A DNA stretch of 64,000 nt from GCA-2688265 sp964527395 (GTDB lineage: Archaea; Nanobdellota; Nanobdellia; Woesearchaeales; GW2011-AR9): the NCBI GenBank assembly GCA_964527395.1, contig CAZGQD010000006.1:10123-74122 (forward strand). Direction: 5' to 3'. A program made the position numbers and the translations under genes. Positions 24,478 to 33,340 of this stretch are shown here, in pieces. The notes beneath the pieces are model-generated. The model was given only the letters and a program-made list of their open reading frames with translations, had not been told where the DNA came from and did no database searches. Position 1 is the stretch's first letter. Each line of letters opens with the position of its first letter.

Positions 24478-25349
24478 GAAATAAATCTTTCACCAAATTC
24501 ATGCATTGCTGGAACCCATAGGTTTAGGAATTTTAGGAACTGAGTAGGATCAGGGTTACCTTGCCATTGATTGATTTTATCATTTTTAGGTTTGAAATCA
24601 CCTGTTTCGAATCTTCTTGTAAGATCTAGCAATTGTTTTGCTTTTAATCTATTTAAGTAGTTATTAATATATTCAGGAGTTGAAAAGGGAAGATTGTGTA
24701 TGTATGCTATTAATCCATGAACTGCAGAACTGTATTTGTGAGGGATATTTTCAGTTGAAAAATGTTCAAGGTAATTTAAATCATTAATATTATTAATGTT
24801 ATCTTGGTCGATTTTTGTAACTAATAATCTTTCTTCTGTTGTATCTAAAAAAGTATCTCCTTTTTTAAGGTCAGGGTCAACTAAACCTCTTTGCATACTT
24901 TGTCTTAAATATTGTCCAATTTGATCTGCAAATTGTGCGTGGATGTTTGTTCCAGTTCTTTGTTTATATTTAGCAGCTTTCTCTTCATCCCAATAGATTT
25001 CACAGTCAAGAATTGGTATACCTCTTGCCCAACTGGTAACAATTCCAAAGTTGATTCTATCTGTTGTGTTTGGAATTTTACAATGTTCTAATACACCCTT
25101 TAGGTCAGGAGTGCAAGTAACACTTCTTAATTGATGTAGAGAATATGCTTCGTTTCTTAGAAATCCTGAAAGAAATTCATCTCTTCTAGCTTTTATTGCT
25201 ACAGGTTCTTCGTTTAGGTTTGCTTTATATAAAAAATCATGACCTCCGCCTTTTGCTTTTTCAAAAGGCTGAAAATCAGTAAAATCATCTATTGGAACTA
25301 TTGATACTTCAACTGGTACAATTCCATCATTGTAATCTAAAATAGGCAT
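24474..25349 (-). CDS. Protein-kinase-like fold protein, unknown substrate
   Basis: The 291-residue protein has kinase-like landmarks: EPVAIKARRDEFLSGFLRNEA (possible ATP-binding Lys plus helix-C Glu), then GLVDPDLKKGDTFLDTTEERLLVTKIDQDNI, which resembles a catalytic loop (D-x-D-L-K-K) followed by a D-x-D-N metal motif. The N-lobe glycine loop may be FEKAKGGGHDFLYKA. It could be a small-molecule or protein kinase; the evidence is short-motif similarity only. It overlaps the ATP-grasp gene tail to tail by 4 bp. Confidence 0.5.
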   Translation of the reverse strand: MPILDYNDGIVPVEVSIVPIDDFTDFQPFEKAKGGGHDFLYKANLNEEPVAIKARRDEFLSGFLRNEAYSLHQLRSVTCTPDLKGVLEHCKIPNTTDRINFGIVTSWARGIPILDCEIYWDEEKAAKYKQRTGTNIHAQFADQIGQYLRQSMQRGLVDPDLKKGDTFLDTTEERLLVTKIDQDNINNINDLNYLEHFSTENIPHKYSSAVHGLIAYIHNLPFSTPEYINNYLNRLKAKQLLDLTRRFETGDFKPKNDKINQWQGNPDPTQFLKFLNLWVPAMHEFGERFIS

Positions 25350-25512
25350 GTATTGTCTATTTTGAAGTATTTTATATAAATTTTTACTACCAAATCGTGC
25401 TATCTGCTTTGTTAGGTTGATTTATAAAGCTGTGAGCAAAGTTTATAAAGAGAAAGTTCTCGAAATGAAGTTATAAAGAGTTGATTAGAATAATATTAAA
25501 GGTGTATTTAAA

Positions 25513-25944
25513 ATGGGAATTGTAAAAATTAATTTATATAAAGTTGTGGCAGAAAGGAAACTTGATGCAAAAGGTGGGCAGATTAAGATTAACAACAATG
25601 TTTCTATTAAAAATTTAGAAGGATTAGAGTTAAATGTACCAGGAAGTGCTGGAGTTAAGTTTACATTTTCATTTAATTGCAAATATGAACCAGGATTAGG
25701 TACTATTGATGTTGAAGGACAAGTGTTTTATACTGAAACTGAAGCTAAAATTAATGAAATCAAAGCTCAATGGGACAAAGATAAGAAAGTTCCAATGGAG
25801 ATTATGGAAAAAGTTGTAAATGCAGCACTTCATAAAGGAAATATTCAAGCTATTAAGATTTCTGAAGAGATTAGTTTACCAAGTCCTTTACCACTTCCGA
25901 AAGTTAGGTCAAAACCAGCTGTTCAAAATCCAGCTAAAGCATAA
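25513..25944 (+). CDS. Conserved-type protein of unknown function (143 aa)
   Basis: The protein reads as alternating beta strands (GIVKINLYKVVAERK, GQIKINNNVSIKNLEG, GVKFTFSFNCKYEPGLGTIDVEGQVFY), a helical middle (EAKINEIKAQWDKDKKVPMEIMEKVVNAAL) and a Pro-rich end (LPSPLPLPKVRSKP). The order beta-sheet, WxKxKKxP helix, PxPxP tail looks like a defined small-domain family, but I cannot name it. Three TTATAAAG boxes (25422, 25443, 25471) lie upstream. It is expressed alone, just before cdc48. Confidence 0.65.
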   Translation: MGIVKINLYKVVAERKLDAKGGQIKINNNVSIKNLEGLELNVPGSAGVKFTFSFNCKYEPGLGTIDVEGQVFYTETEAKINEIKAQWDKDKKVPMEIMEKVVNAALHKGNIQAIKISEEISLPSPLPLPKVRSKPAVQNPAKA

Positions 25945-26118
25945 TTTTAGTTCTTTTTTATTATCATTTTTTTTTGTTTTTGCTTTGTTATTGATATTTT
26001 AACTGAAAGAGGTTAGTTTGTTGAAAAATTTGTGTTTGAAGGTAACTGATGTTAAATACTCACAATCTTTAAATATAGTATGATGTGCTAAAGTTGGTTT
26101 AAAAAGGGTGGTAAACTT

Positions 26119-28485
26119 ATGACTGAAAAAGTTCATGAAAAACTGGAAGAATTTTCAGGCGTTGCTGATCGCAGCATAACAATTGTTTCTGAGCTTCGAT
26201 TGAAGGTTATGGAAGCAGTACAAGAGGATGTGAATAAAGGTATTGTTAAGATAGATTCTAGTCAGTTGCGTAAATTAGGAATGAGTCCTGGGGATGCAAT
26301 TGAAATTCAAGGTGAGAGAAAAACTGTTGCACTTGTAGATAGAGCTTATCCAGGAGATATAGGTCTTCAAATTTTGCGAATGGATGGGAATAGTCGTACT
26401 AATGCAAGAACATCTGTTGGTGAATTTGTTGTTGTGCGTAAGGTTGGGATTCAAGTTGCAAAAAAAGTTGTAATTGCGCCTGCACAAAATAATTTAGTTG
26501 TTCGAGCTTCTCCACAGTTGTTTAAGATAGGGTTATTAGGTAAAGCGTTTGTGAAAGGAGATTTAGTTTCACTTGGGCAAAGACCTAGAAGGTTTGATCC
26601 AAATATGCCGCATAGTGTGAATGATATTTTTTCTGCCATGGAAGAGAGGTTTGCTGGACTTGGTCTTGGAGATTTACGGTTTATGGTAGCAGAAACAAGT
26701 CCGAAAGGGCCTGTTGTGGTAGGAAAAGATACTGAAGTTGAATTTAGTTCACGAGCAGTTGATTTGTCTTCTGAAGAGATACACTTAGGAGTAAATTATG
26801 AAGATATAGGTGGTTTAGGAGAAGAGATTACAAAAGTGCGAGAAATGATTGAATTGCCACTACGTCATCCACAAGTTTTTGATACTTTAGGAATTGATCC
26901 ACCACGTGGAGTTTTACTTTATGGACCACCAGGAACAGGAAAAACACTTCTTGCAAAAGCAGTAGCATCTGAAAGTGGTGTTCATTTTATGGAATTAAAG
27001 GCAAGTGATGTGATTTCAGGGATTCCAGGTGAGACTGAGAAGACTATGAGTCGAGTTTTTGAAGAGGCGAAAAATAAAGCTCCGACTATACTTTTTATTG
27101 ATGAGATTGATTCTATTGCTTTTAAGCGTCAAGATAGAGGTACAAATGAGTTTTTGAATACGCCAGTTTCGGAGTTACTTAAGAACCTTGATGGATTAAA
27201 AGTGCGTGGAAAGGTTGTAATTATAGCAGCTACAAATAGGCCTAATAGTTTAGACCCAGCATTACGTAGACCAGGTAGGTTTGATCGTGAACTAGAGATT
27301 GGGGTTCCAGATAAGAATGGTAGATGTGAAATTTTGAAAATTCACACTAGAAATATGCCATTGTCTGAAGATGTTTTATTAGAAGATTTAGCTAAAGTGA
27401 CTCATGGTTTTGTAGGAGCAGATTTGGCAGCACTTTGTAAAGAAGCAGCTATGATTGTACTGCGTAGAATTTTGCCAGATCTGAAGCTTGAAGGTATTGA
27501 TGAAGGAAGAGAGATCCCTACAGAGATGCTTGAGAAGTTGCAAATACATCATGCAGATTTTGTAGAGGCATTAAAAGGTGTACGTCCTTCGGCTATGAGA
27601 GAAGTTTTAGTTGAAACTCCAAGTGTAGGTTGGTCAGATGTCGGTGGCTTAAGCGATGTTAAAGAGAAGTTGCGTGAGGCAGTAGAATGGCCACTGAAAT
27701 TCAGAGAGAGATTCAATCGTTTAGGGATACGTCCACCAAAAGGAGTTTTACTTTATGGTCCACCAGGTACAGGAAAGACTTTACTTGGAAAGGCAGTAGC
27801 AAAAGAAAGTGAAGCTAATTTTATTTTAGTTAATAGTAGTAGTTTACAGCAAGAAGGTTTGGTGGGTAAAGAAGCTGAGAGATTGCGTAATGTGTTTAAA
27901 AGGGCACGTCAGACAGCACCATCAATAATATTTTTTGATGAAATAGATAGTTTTGCTAAGAAACGTGGTTTAGGAGGTTCTGCTTTTAGTGATAGTAATG
28001 AAAGTTTGCTTAATCAACTTCTAATTGAGATGGATGGAACTGAGAGTTTAACTGATGTGGTGGTTGTAGCTGCTACAAATAGACCAGATGTGATTGATAC
28101 TGCGCTTCTTAGACCAGGTAGGTTTGATACTGTGATACTTACTCCAGCTCCAGATCAAGCTGCGCGTTTAGAATTGTTTGGTATTTATACAAAAGATATG
28201 CCTTTAGCGGTTGATGTTGATTTAGAAAGGCTCGCTAAGAAAACTGATGGTTATGTAGGAGCAGATGTAGAAGCACTTTGTAGGGAAGCTGCTATGATCT
28301 CTTTAAGGGAGAACAGTGAGGCTATTGAAGTTTTTATGAAACATTTTGATTTGGCTTTGACATCTGTTAGAGCTAGTGTTGATAAAGAGATAAAAGAAGC
28401 TTATGACAAGGTTAAAGAATATTTTAGTTCAGCTAGAGGAAAAGAGATTGGACAAAACAAGAAGAAAATGAGTTATTTTGGGTGA
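26119..28485 (+). CDS. CDC48/VCP-family AAA+ ATPase
   Basis: This 788-residue protein has a double-psi barrel N-domain (about 20-195) and two AAA+ modules. D1 has GPPGTGKTLLAKAVASE near 268, FIDEIDSI and ATNRPNSLDPALRRPGRFDRE. D2 has GPPGTGKTLLGKAVAKE near 547, FFDEIDSF, ATNRPDVIDTALLRPGRFD. CDC48 forms hexamers that unfold ubiquitin-free archaeal substrates, probably for the proteasome. A TATA-like box and GGGTGG precede the start. The acidic protein at 28490 follows within 4 bp. Confidence 0.95.
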   Translation: MTEKVHEKLEEFSGVADRSITIVSELRLKVMEAVQEDVNKGIVKIDSSQLRKLGMSPGDAIEIQGERKTVALVDRAYPGDIGLQILRMDGNSRTNARTSVGEFVVVRKVGIQVAKKVVIAPAQNNLVVRASPQLFKIGLLGKAFVKGDLVSLGQRPRRFDPNMPHSVNDIFSAMEERFAGLGLGDLRFMVAETSPKGPVVVGKDTEVEFSSRAVDLSSEEIHLGVNYEDIGGLGEEITKVREMIELPLRHPQVFDTLGIDPPRGVLLYGPPGTGKTLLAKAVASESGVHFMELKASDVISGIPGETEKTMSRVFEEAKNKAPTILFIDEIDSIAFKRQDRGTNEFLNTPVSELLKNLDGLKVRGKVVIIAATNRPNSLDPALRRPGRFDRELEIGVPDKNGRCEILKIHTRNMPLSEDVLLEDLAKVTHGFVGADLAALCKEAAMIVLRRILPDLKLEGIDEGREIPTEMLEKLQIHHADFVEALKGVRPSAMREVLVETPSVGWSDVGGLSDVKEKLREAVEWPLKFRERFNRLGIRPPKGVLLYGPPGTGKTLLGKAVAKESEANFILVNSSSLQQEGLVGKEAERLRNVFKRARQTAPSIIFFDEIDSFAKKRGLGGSAFSDSNESLLNQLLIEMDGTESLTDVVVVAATNRPDVIDTALLRPGRFDTVILTPAPDQAARLELFGIYTKDMPLAVDVDLERLAKKTDGYVGADVEALCREAAMISLRENSEAIEVFMKHFDLALTSVRASVDKEIKEAYDKVKEYFSSARGKEIGQNKKKMSYFG

Positions 28486-28489
28486 AAAA

Positions 28490-28843
28490 ATGAGTTTAGA
28501 TGATGATTTAAGAGATATTTCTGTTGATTCAGATGGAGAAATTGAAGATCTTTTAGAAGATGGAGATTATTCTGCTGTTGATTCTATGCTTGAGGAGGTT
28601 GATGTTGCAAATACAAATTCAACTGTATTAGTTGGATATGCAGGAGCTACTTATGTAGCAGCTCAAATGTTGGAATATCGAGAAACTTTTATGAGTGATG
28701 TTTATGATGAATTAGTAGATAGGGGATTAGATGCTGATGATATTTTAGAAGGTTTAATTGAGGCTAGAGAACCTAGTTCTTTTGTATCTGTATTACCAAG
28801 TCAGAAAAGAGTAATAGAAGATTTTTTGAAGAGCTATAATTGA
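28490..28843 (+). CDS. Acidic helical protein downstream of cdc48 (117 aa)
   Basis: A run of acidic residues (LDDDLRDISVDSDGEIEDLLEDGD) leads into a hydrophobic helical part (STVLVGYAGATYVAAQMLEY) and ends VIEDFLKSYN. ATG 28490, 4 bp past the cdc48 stop and preceded by GGGTGA, was chosen over a TTG at 28478. No family is recognised. Tight coupling to cdc48 suggests an adaptor or regulator of it, which is only inference. Confidence 0.6.
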   Translation: MSLDDDLRDISVDSDGEIEDLLEDGDYSAVDSMLEEVDVANTNSTVLVGYAGATYVAAQMLEYRETFMSDVYDELVDRGLDADDILEGLIEAREPSSFVSVLPSQKRVIEDFLKSYN

Positions 28844-28956
28844 AAATTAATGATTTTGACCAGTTTTTTTTAAGTTACTATTGAAATAGTTAGTTTCAAT
28901 AGGGTCGTATATGAAATCCTATTTGTATTCTTCAATTGTTGATGAAGTTTCGAAAT

Positions 28957-28969
28957 CTTTATATATAAT
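28957..28969 (+). promoter_or_regulatory. TATA box of the VapBC operon
   Basis: CTTTATATATAAT lies about 20-30 nt before the antitoxin ATG at 28988 and is followed by a second AT-only stretch. The mRNA should be leaderless or nearly so, as is common for archaeal toxin-antitoxin operons. Confidence 0.55.
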
Positions 28970-28987
28970 TAGAATATAATTATCTTT

Positions 28988-29203
28988 ATGGAAGCTCAAG
29001 GAAAGTTAAGAAAATGGGGGAATTCTTTAGGGGTAACTGTTCCAAAGGATCTTGTTGATTCTTTAGGATTTCAGGAGAATGATGAAGTAACTTTTTCTAT
29101 AAAGAAGAAAAAAGGTGACCTTAGTTCAATAAGAGGTTTATTGAAAAATTGGAAGAAAAGTTCTCAACAAATAAAAGATGAAATGAGAGAAGGGTGGAAT
29201 TAA
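28988..29203 (+). CDS. vapB: AbrB/MazE-type antitoxin
   Basis: The 71-residue protein begins with a SpoVT-AbrB swapped-hairpin domain: KLRKWGNSLGVTVPKDLVDSLGFQENDEVTFSI (residues 6-38). A C-terminal toxin-binding tail follows (SSIRGLLKNWKKSSQQIKDEMREGW). It directly precedes a PIN-domain toxin with a 1-bp gap, the normal VapBC order. It should neutralise the toxin and repress its own promoter. Confidence 0.85.
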   Translation: MEAQGKLRKWGNSLGVTVPKDLVDSLGFQENDEVTFSIKKKKGDLSSIRGLLKNWKKSSQQIKDEMREGWN

Positions 29204-29204
29204 A

Positions 29205-29573
29205 TTGTATTTTTATGATAGTTATGCAATAATTGAGTATATAAAAAATAATTCTTTAGTTTTTGATTATTTTGAGAAATCAGAAGGAGTTTTAACTATT
29301 TTGAATGTTATGGAAGTATATTATATTGTTCTTAAAGATTATAATAAGGAATTTGCAGAGATGGTTTATGAAAAAATTATTGATTTAGTGATAGTTCCGA
29401 GTAATGAAGAAGTGAAGGAAGCAATGCAATTTAAGTTAAATAATCAGAAAAAGAAATTATCTTATGCTGATGTATTAGGTTATATTATTTCTAAAGAAAG
29501 AAATATTTTGTTCTTAACAGGAGATAAGGAATTTAAGAACTTAGATAATGTTCAATTTATTCATAAAAGTTAA
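29205..29573 (+). CDS. vapC: PIN-domain toxin (VapC-like RNase)
   Basis: The 122-residue protein has a TTG start 1 bp after the antitoxin stop. PIN acidic residues are visible: D5 (YFYDSYAIIEYI), Glu in NVMEVYYIV (about 45), Asp in SYADVLGYII (about 92) and Asp in FLTGDKEFKNL (about 108). VapC toxins cleave tRNA or rRNA when freed from VapB. All catalytic positions seem intact. The stop is 5 bp from the end of the convergent ligase gene. Confidence 0.85.
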   Translation: MYFYDSYAIIEYIKNNSLVFDYFEKSEGVLTILNVMEVYYIVLKDYNKEFAEMVYEKIIDLVIVPSNEEVKEAMQFKLNNQKKKLSYADVLGYIISKERNILFLTGDKEFKNLDNVQFIHKS

Positions 29574-29577
29574 CATC

Positions 29578-31344
29578 CTATTTTTTCATCTGATCTGCTA
29601 ATTCTTTTATTTCACCACTATAAGTTGCGTCTTCTGCTTTTTTGTCACCACGAATCTGGATTAGTCTTGGGAATCTTAAAGCGTAACCTTTGTCACCGAT
29701 CTGGCAGCAAGTGTGCTGATTTCCTCTACTGATTTCAGCTGCGATAACTTCAACTACCAGATATGGTTCAAACCAAGCGTCAGGAGTCATTTCTTTTTTA
29801 ACGTTAACTCTAGCTGGTTTTTTGTCAACTTTGTGTTTTCTTAATAGGAAAGGGATTTCTTCTAGCATTTTGTCAGTTAAACCAGTTCCTAATTTACTAA
29901 TTGATTCAAAAATGTCTTTGTCATGATTATATGTAGCACATAAAAGCGAGCCGTAGGTGCCTGAACGTTTACCTTTACCATGGTAGCCGCCAATGATGAC
30001 AAGATCGAAGGTGTCAACTAGTTCTTTATTGTAGTCTTTTTTCCATTTAATCCAGTTCCAATCTCTAGCACCAGCACGATAGAAAGATTCGTCTTCTTGA
30101 GATTTGATAATGATACCTTCTTCGCCTCTTGCAATAAGCTCGTTAAAGAAGTTTTCTACATCTTTTATAGATTCAGTTTTTATTTTTTCAATAACTCTGA
30201 TTCTGTCTCTTGTTTTAAGAATGGATTCTAACTTTTTTATTCTTGTAGGCAAACTTTCTTTCATTAGATCTTTGCCATTTAGATAAAGGATATCAAAGCA
30301 ATATAGTGCAATTGGGACTTCTTTTGTGTATTTTTCTATCTCTGTTTTACGTTTTCGTTTCATTAATGTTTGAAAGTTTTTGTGACTATTATTTTCAAGG
30401 TCAATTGCCATGATCTCTGCTTCAAAAATGTATGATTTTGCAGTTTTTGTGACTTCTTTGCCTAAGAATTCTAACATATCAGGGTATTGGTTCGTGATTT
30501 CTTCCATACGTCTTGAATAGAGCGTGATTTTGCCAGATTCATCTTTGTGAACTTGGACACGTTCTCCATCATATTTAGCGTCAATTTGCATTTCTCCCTT
30601 GATTTTATTTGGCAATTCTTCTAGGTTTTCTACACGTTGGGCAAGCATAACTCTGATTGGACGTCCAACTTTAATAGGAATATTGTTGATGTTTTTTAAA
30701 CCACCTTTAATTAAGGATTTAGCTATCTCTGCTAGATCTGGACAGATGTTGTAGGCAGCTTCAATTTGCTTTTTGTTAGCTTTGTTACCAGTAAAAGCGA
30801 TAGCAAGAGAATCTAGGATAGTCATATCAGCTACACCAAGTCTCATGTTGCCTAAAATGATTCTAGCTAAGTATTTTGATTGTTCTTTAGTGGTTTTTTG
30901 AAATAAAGAGATTAAAATTTTTTCTTTAGTATCTTGAGCACCAGTACCACTAATATCTTTGATTTTATGAAGGGTTTGGTAAAGTTCTTTAACAGTTAGG
31001 CTTTTGATTGGAACCAGAGTCATTGGTTTTTGTTTAAGACAGATCTGTGCAACTGTACCAACATCACCTTCTTTTTGCATCATTTGGATGGTTTCTTTAC
31101 TGCTTTTGTTGGAAGCTTTAGCAATTGCTTTCAAAAGGAGTTTATCCGCTATTCCAAGAGTGCTACTTTCATAGTCAGGAGCTATTTTACCTAGGCAAAG
31201 GTATGTTAGAATTGGAATAAGATCTTTGTCTTCATTGTTGTTATTTGTTTCTTTGAAGAAATCTGAAAGTATTTGTCTTAATTCGTTCCCTGAGGAAGTT
31301 GCTTCAAGTTTTTGGTATAGTTCGCTGAGAATTTTAAAGTCCAT
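29578..31344 (-). CDS. lig: ATP-dependent DNA ligase (archaeal type)
   Basis: The 588-residue protein has the N-terminal DNA-binding helical domain (residues 1-210), the adenylation domain with DAKYDGERVQVHKDESG (nucleophile Lys near 255), FEAEIMAID, EEGIIIKSQ and WIKWKKDY, and an OB domain ending TYSGEIKELADQMKK. Motif order and length match archaeal/eukaryotic ligase I. It seals nicks in replication and repair. It is transcribed from a promoter region shared with the divergent M23 gene. Confidence 0.96.
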   Translation of the reverse strand: MDFKILSELYQKLEATSSGNELRQILSDFFKETNNNNEDKDLIPILTYLCLGKIAPDYESSTLGIADKLLLKAIAKASNKSSKETIQMMQKEGDVGTVAQICLKQKPMTLVPIKSLTVKELYQTLHKIKDISGTGAQDTKEKILISLFQKTTKEQSKYLARIILGNMRLGVADMTILDSLAIAFTGNKANKKQIEAAYNICPDLAEIAKSLIKGGLKNINNIPIKVGRPIRVMLAQRVENLEELPNKIKGEMQIDAKYDGERVQVHKDESGKITLYSRRMEEITNQYPDMLEFLGKEVTKTAKSYIFEAEIMAIDLENNSHKNFQTLMKRKRKTEIEKYTKEVPIALYCFDILYLNGKDLMKESLPTRIKKLESILKTRDRIRVIEKIKTESIKDVENFFNELIARGEEGIIIKSQEDESFYRAGARDWNWIKWKKDYNKELVDTFDLVIIGGYHGKGKRSGTYGSLLCATYNHDKDIFESISKLGTGLTDKMLEEIPFLLRKHKVDKKPARVNVKKEMTPDAWFEPYLVVEVIAAEISRGNQHTCCQIGDKGYALRFPRLIQIRGDKKAEDATYSGEIKELADQMKK

Positions 31345-31465
31345 CTTGAGTTTTTTTTTAGCTTTTTGTATATAAATTAATCGGCGATGTTGTGTTTATT
31401 TTGTTTAAACTATGCTGAGGCTAGGTAGTAAGATATTTAAATGATGTTTTATTGGTTATTAATTA

Positions 31466-33223
31466 ATGGGTGTTAAAGAAGGTATTTCTGCTTGGATGAA
31501 GAAGAGGAAAGCTAGAAAAATAGCTTTGAATATTGAAAGTAAATATTCAATTGAGATAAGTTTACTTAAAGAATTAGCTGAAGATTTAGAAGCTTTATTA
31601 CATTTAGTTTCTGTTAAATCAAAGGATCTTGAAAAAGAAAGTAGGAATTATTTGTTGCATATTTTTAGGGTTTATCGTAAACTTGCTAGGTTAGAAAAAA
31701 GGGTTTTTAGAGAAGAGAGGAAAATAGAAGAGCATTTTTTGTCAGATCTGCAAGGTAAATTGTCTGATAAATATGACTCAAAAAGTCATTTGAAAGATAT
31801 CCTTGATAGATTACATGCTGAGAACAATTCTTTATTGAAGGCATTATCAGGTTTTCATGGCAGATTAGGTATTGATTTGAAGAATATTGGAACTGAGGCT
31901 GATTTTCTTAGTAGTGCAAGAGGTCATGGTAATTTGCATGATGACCAAGAATTATGGAGATTGAAGGGAGATTTAGAATCAGAAATTGGTTTGATAAAGG
32001 AATTAATTGGTTTTGCACATGCAGCTATAATTGACTTTGATAGTTTAGAAAAAGAAGCAGTTTTACTTAGTAGAAGGAAATTTATGCTTGGTGCAGGAGC
32101 TACAGCAGCAGTAGCAGCTACAATGAAATTAGGAGATTTTTTTGAAGAAGCAAAAGTGAATTTCCAGTTTTCTTCAGCAACTGAAGGAAGGGCAGTTTTT
32201 TTGATAAAGTCTAAAAAAGATGGGGTTGAGTTTGTTGCAATTAAATTAAGACAAGGATGGTCTTATTCTAGAATAGCTGAACTTTATTGTAAGAAAGGTA
32301 AAGGAGCAGTTTCTGTTTTAAAAGAATATAATGATAATATAGGTGAAATTTCAGTTGGAGATTATCTTTTTTTTCCTAAAGGTGAGTTGGCTTTAGATGT
32401 TTTAAGGTATTTAGAAAAGGAGGATTTTGTTTCAGTTGTAGTAGATGCTGGTAATACATTACTGGATTTTGTGAAAAATAATTTGAATTATGCTGGCAAA
32501 TCTTATTCAGAGGCCTTGAGGTTAATGATTTTATTTAGTAGTGAATTACCTTATGGAAAGCCAATGGAAGATTTTCAATTGGCTTATTCAATAAAAATAG
32601 TAGTTCCAAGAGATTTGTATTTTGGAGTTAACGAAGGTTTTGAGGTTCCTTCAATTGAAAGATATGTTGTTTTTCAGACGCCTGTTAAGAAAAAATGGGA
32701 GGAAGTTAAAGCAATAATGAATCCTTATTTACATAATTGGCATGCAAAAAGGGTTAGAATTGGTGGGAAAGTTACAATTCATGAAGGTTTAGATGTTCCA
32801 GGTCCAGTAGGGGATGTTTTGTATTCAATTGGTTTTGGAGTTGTTGAGGCTGTAAAAACAAATTGGACCAAGAAAGATAAGAAAAATAAAGTTGATAAAT
32901 GGAGAAATGGAAATTTTGTTAAAATTAAATTGTTTTATAGAAATTTAAAGATTTACTATTTACATATGGATAAGGTTTTTGTTAAAAAAGGAGATCTAGT
33001 TACTTTGAATACTCGTTTAGGAACTATTGGGATTACTGGAAATGCAAGTAGGAAGAATCCTCATGTGCATATCTCTTTATATAGGGGGTCTAAGGTAATT
33101 GATCCTACACCTTATGTAAGTGGGAAAAAGAATGTTGATTATATTGATTATGTTTCCAGTAAAAAAGATTTATCTTTAGCTTTTCATGATGCACTGAAGG
33201 AAGAAAAAAATAGAAATATTTAG
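31466..33223 (+). CDS. LysM/M23-peptidase protein with internal Tat-like motif
   Basis: Residues 1-200 form charged coiled coils with no signal peptide. At 202-225 SRRKFMLGAGATAAVAATMKLG matches a twin-arginine signal (R203, R204, then an Ala-rich hydrophobic stretch). LysM-like sequence follows at about 250-315 (GWSYSRIAELYCKKGKGAVSVLKEY...VGDYLFFP). The C-terminus is a peptidase M23 domain: H439-EGL-D, H500 (YYLHMD) and H533-x-H535 (PHVHISLY). M23 enzymes cut peptidoglycan cross-bridges, a polymer archaea lack. TATTTAAA about 30 nt upstream suggests a leaderless start. Confidence 0.75.
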   Translation: MGVKEGISAWMKKRKARKIALNIESKYSIEISLLKELAEDLEALLHLVSVKSKDLEKESRNYLLHIFRVYRKLARLEKRVFREERKIEEHFLSDLQGKLSDKYDSKSHLKDILDRLHAENNSLLKALSGFHGRLGIDLKNIGTEADFLSSARGHGNLHDDQELWRLKGDLESEIGLIKELIGFAHAAIIDFDSLEKEAVLLSRRKFMLGAGATAAVAATMKLGDFFEEAKVNFQFSSATEGRAVFLIKSKKDGVEFVAIKLRQGWSYSRIAELYCKKGKGAVSVLKEYNDNIGEISVGDYLFFPKGELALDVLRYLEKEDFVSVVVDAGNTLLDFVKNNLNYAGKSYSEALRLMILFSSELPYGKPMEDFQLAYSIKIVVPRDLYFGVNEGFEVPSIERYVVFQTPVKKKWEEVKAIMNPYLHNWHAKRVRIGGKVTIHEGLDVPGPVGDVLYSIGFGVVEAVKTNWTKKDKKNKVDKWRNGNFVKIKLFYRNLKIYYLHMDKVFVKKGDLVTLNTRLGTIGITGNASRKNPHVHISLYRGSKVIDPTPYVSGKKNVDYIDYVSSKKDLSLAFHDALKEEKNRNI

Positions 33224-33226
33224 GTG

Positions 33227-33326
33227 ATATATACTCATCCGTAACTATTTTCTATAACTTGGTTACGGATTCGAGACACAGTTCCGTAAGAAAAGTTCCA
33301 CTTTCTACTTACGGACCAGTATATAT
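33227..33326. other. Three-way-junction inverted repeats (structured RNA or terminator)
   Basis: Three perfect stems nest in 100 bp: outer ATATATACT (33227-33235) with AGTATATAT (33318-33326); hairpin 1 ATCCGTAAC (33237-33245) with GTTACGGAT (33262-33270); hairpin 2 TCCGTAAG (33283-33290) with CTTACGGA (33308-33315). Together they form a symmetrical three-way junction between the convergent M23 and ftsY genes. The two hairpins share TCCGTAA. It may be a two-way terminator, a small RNA, or a repeat-element remnant. Confidence 0.5.
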
Positions 33327-33340
33327 ATATAATTTATTAT

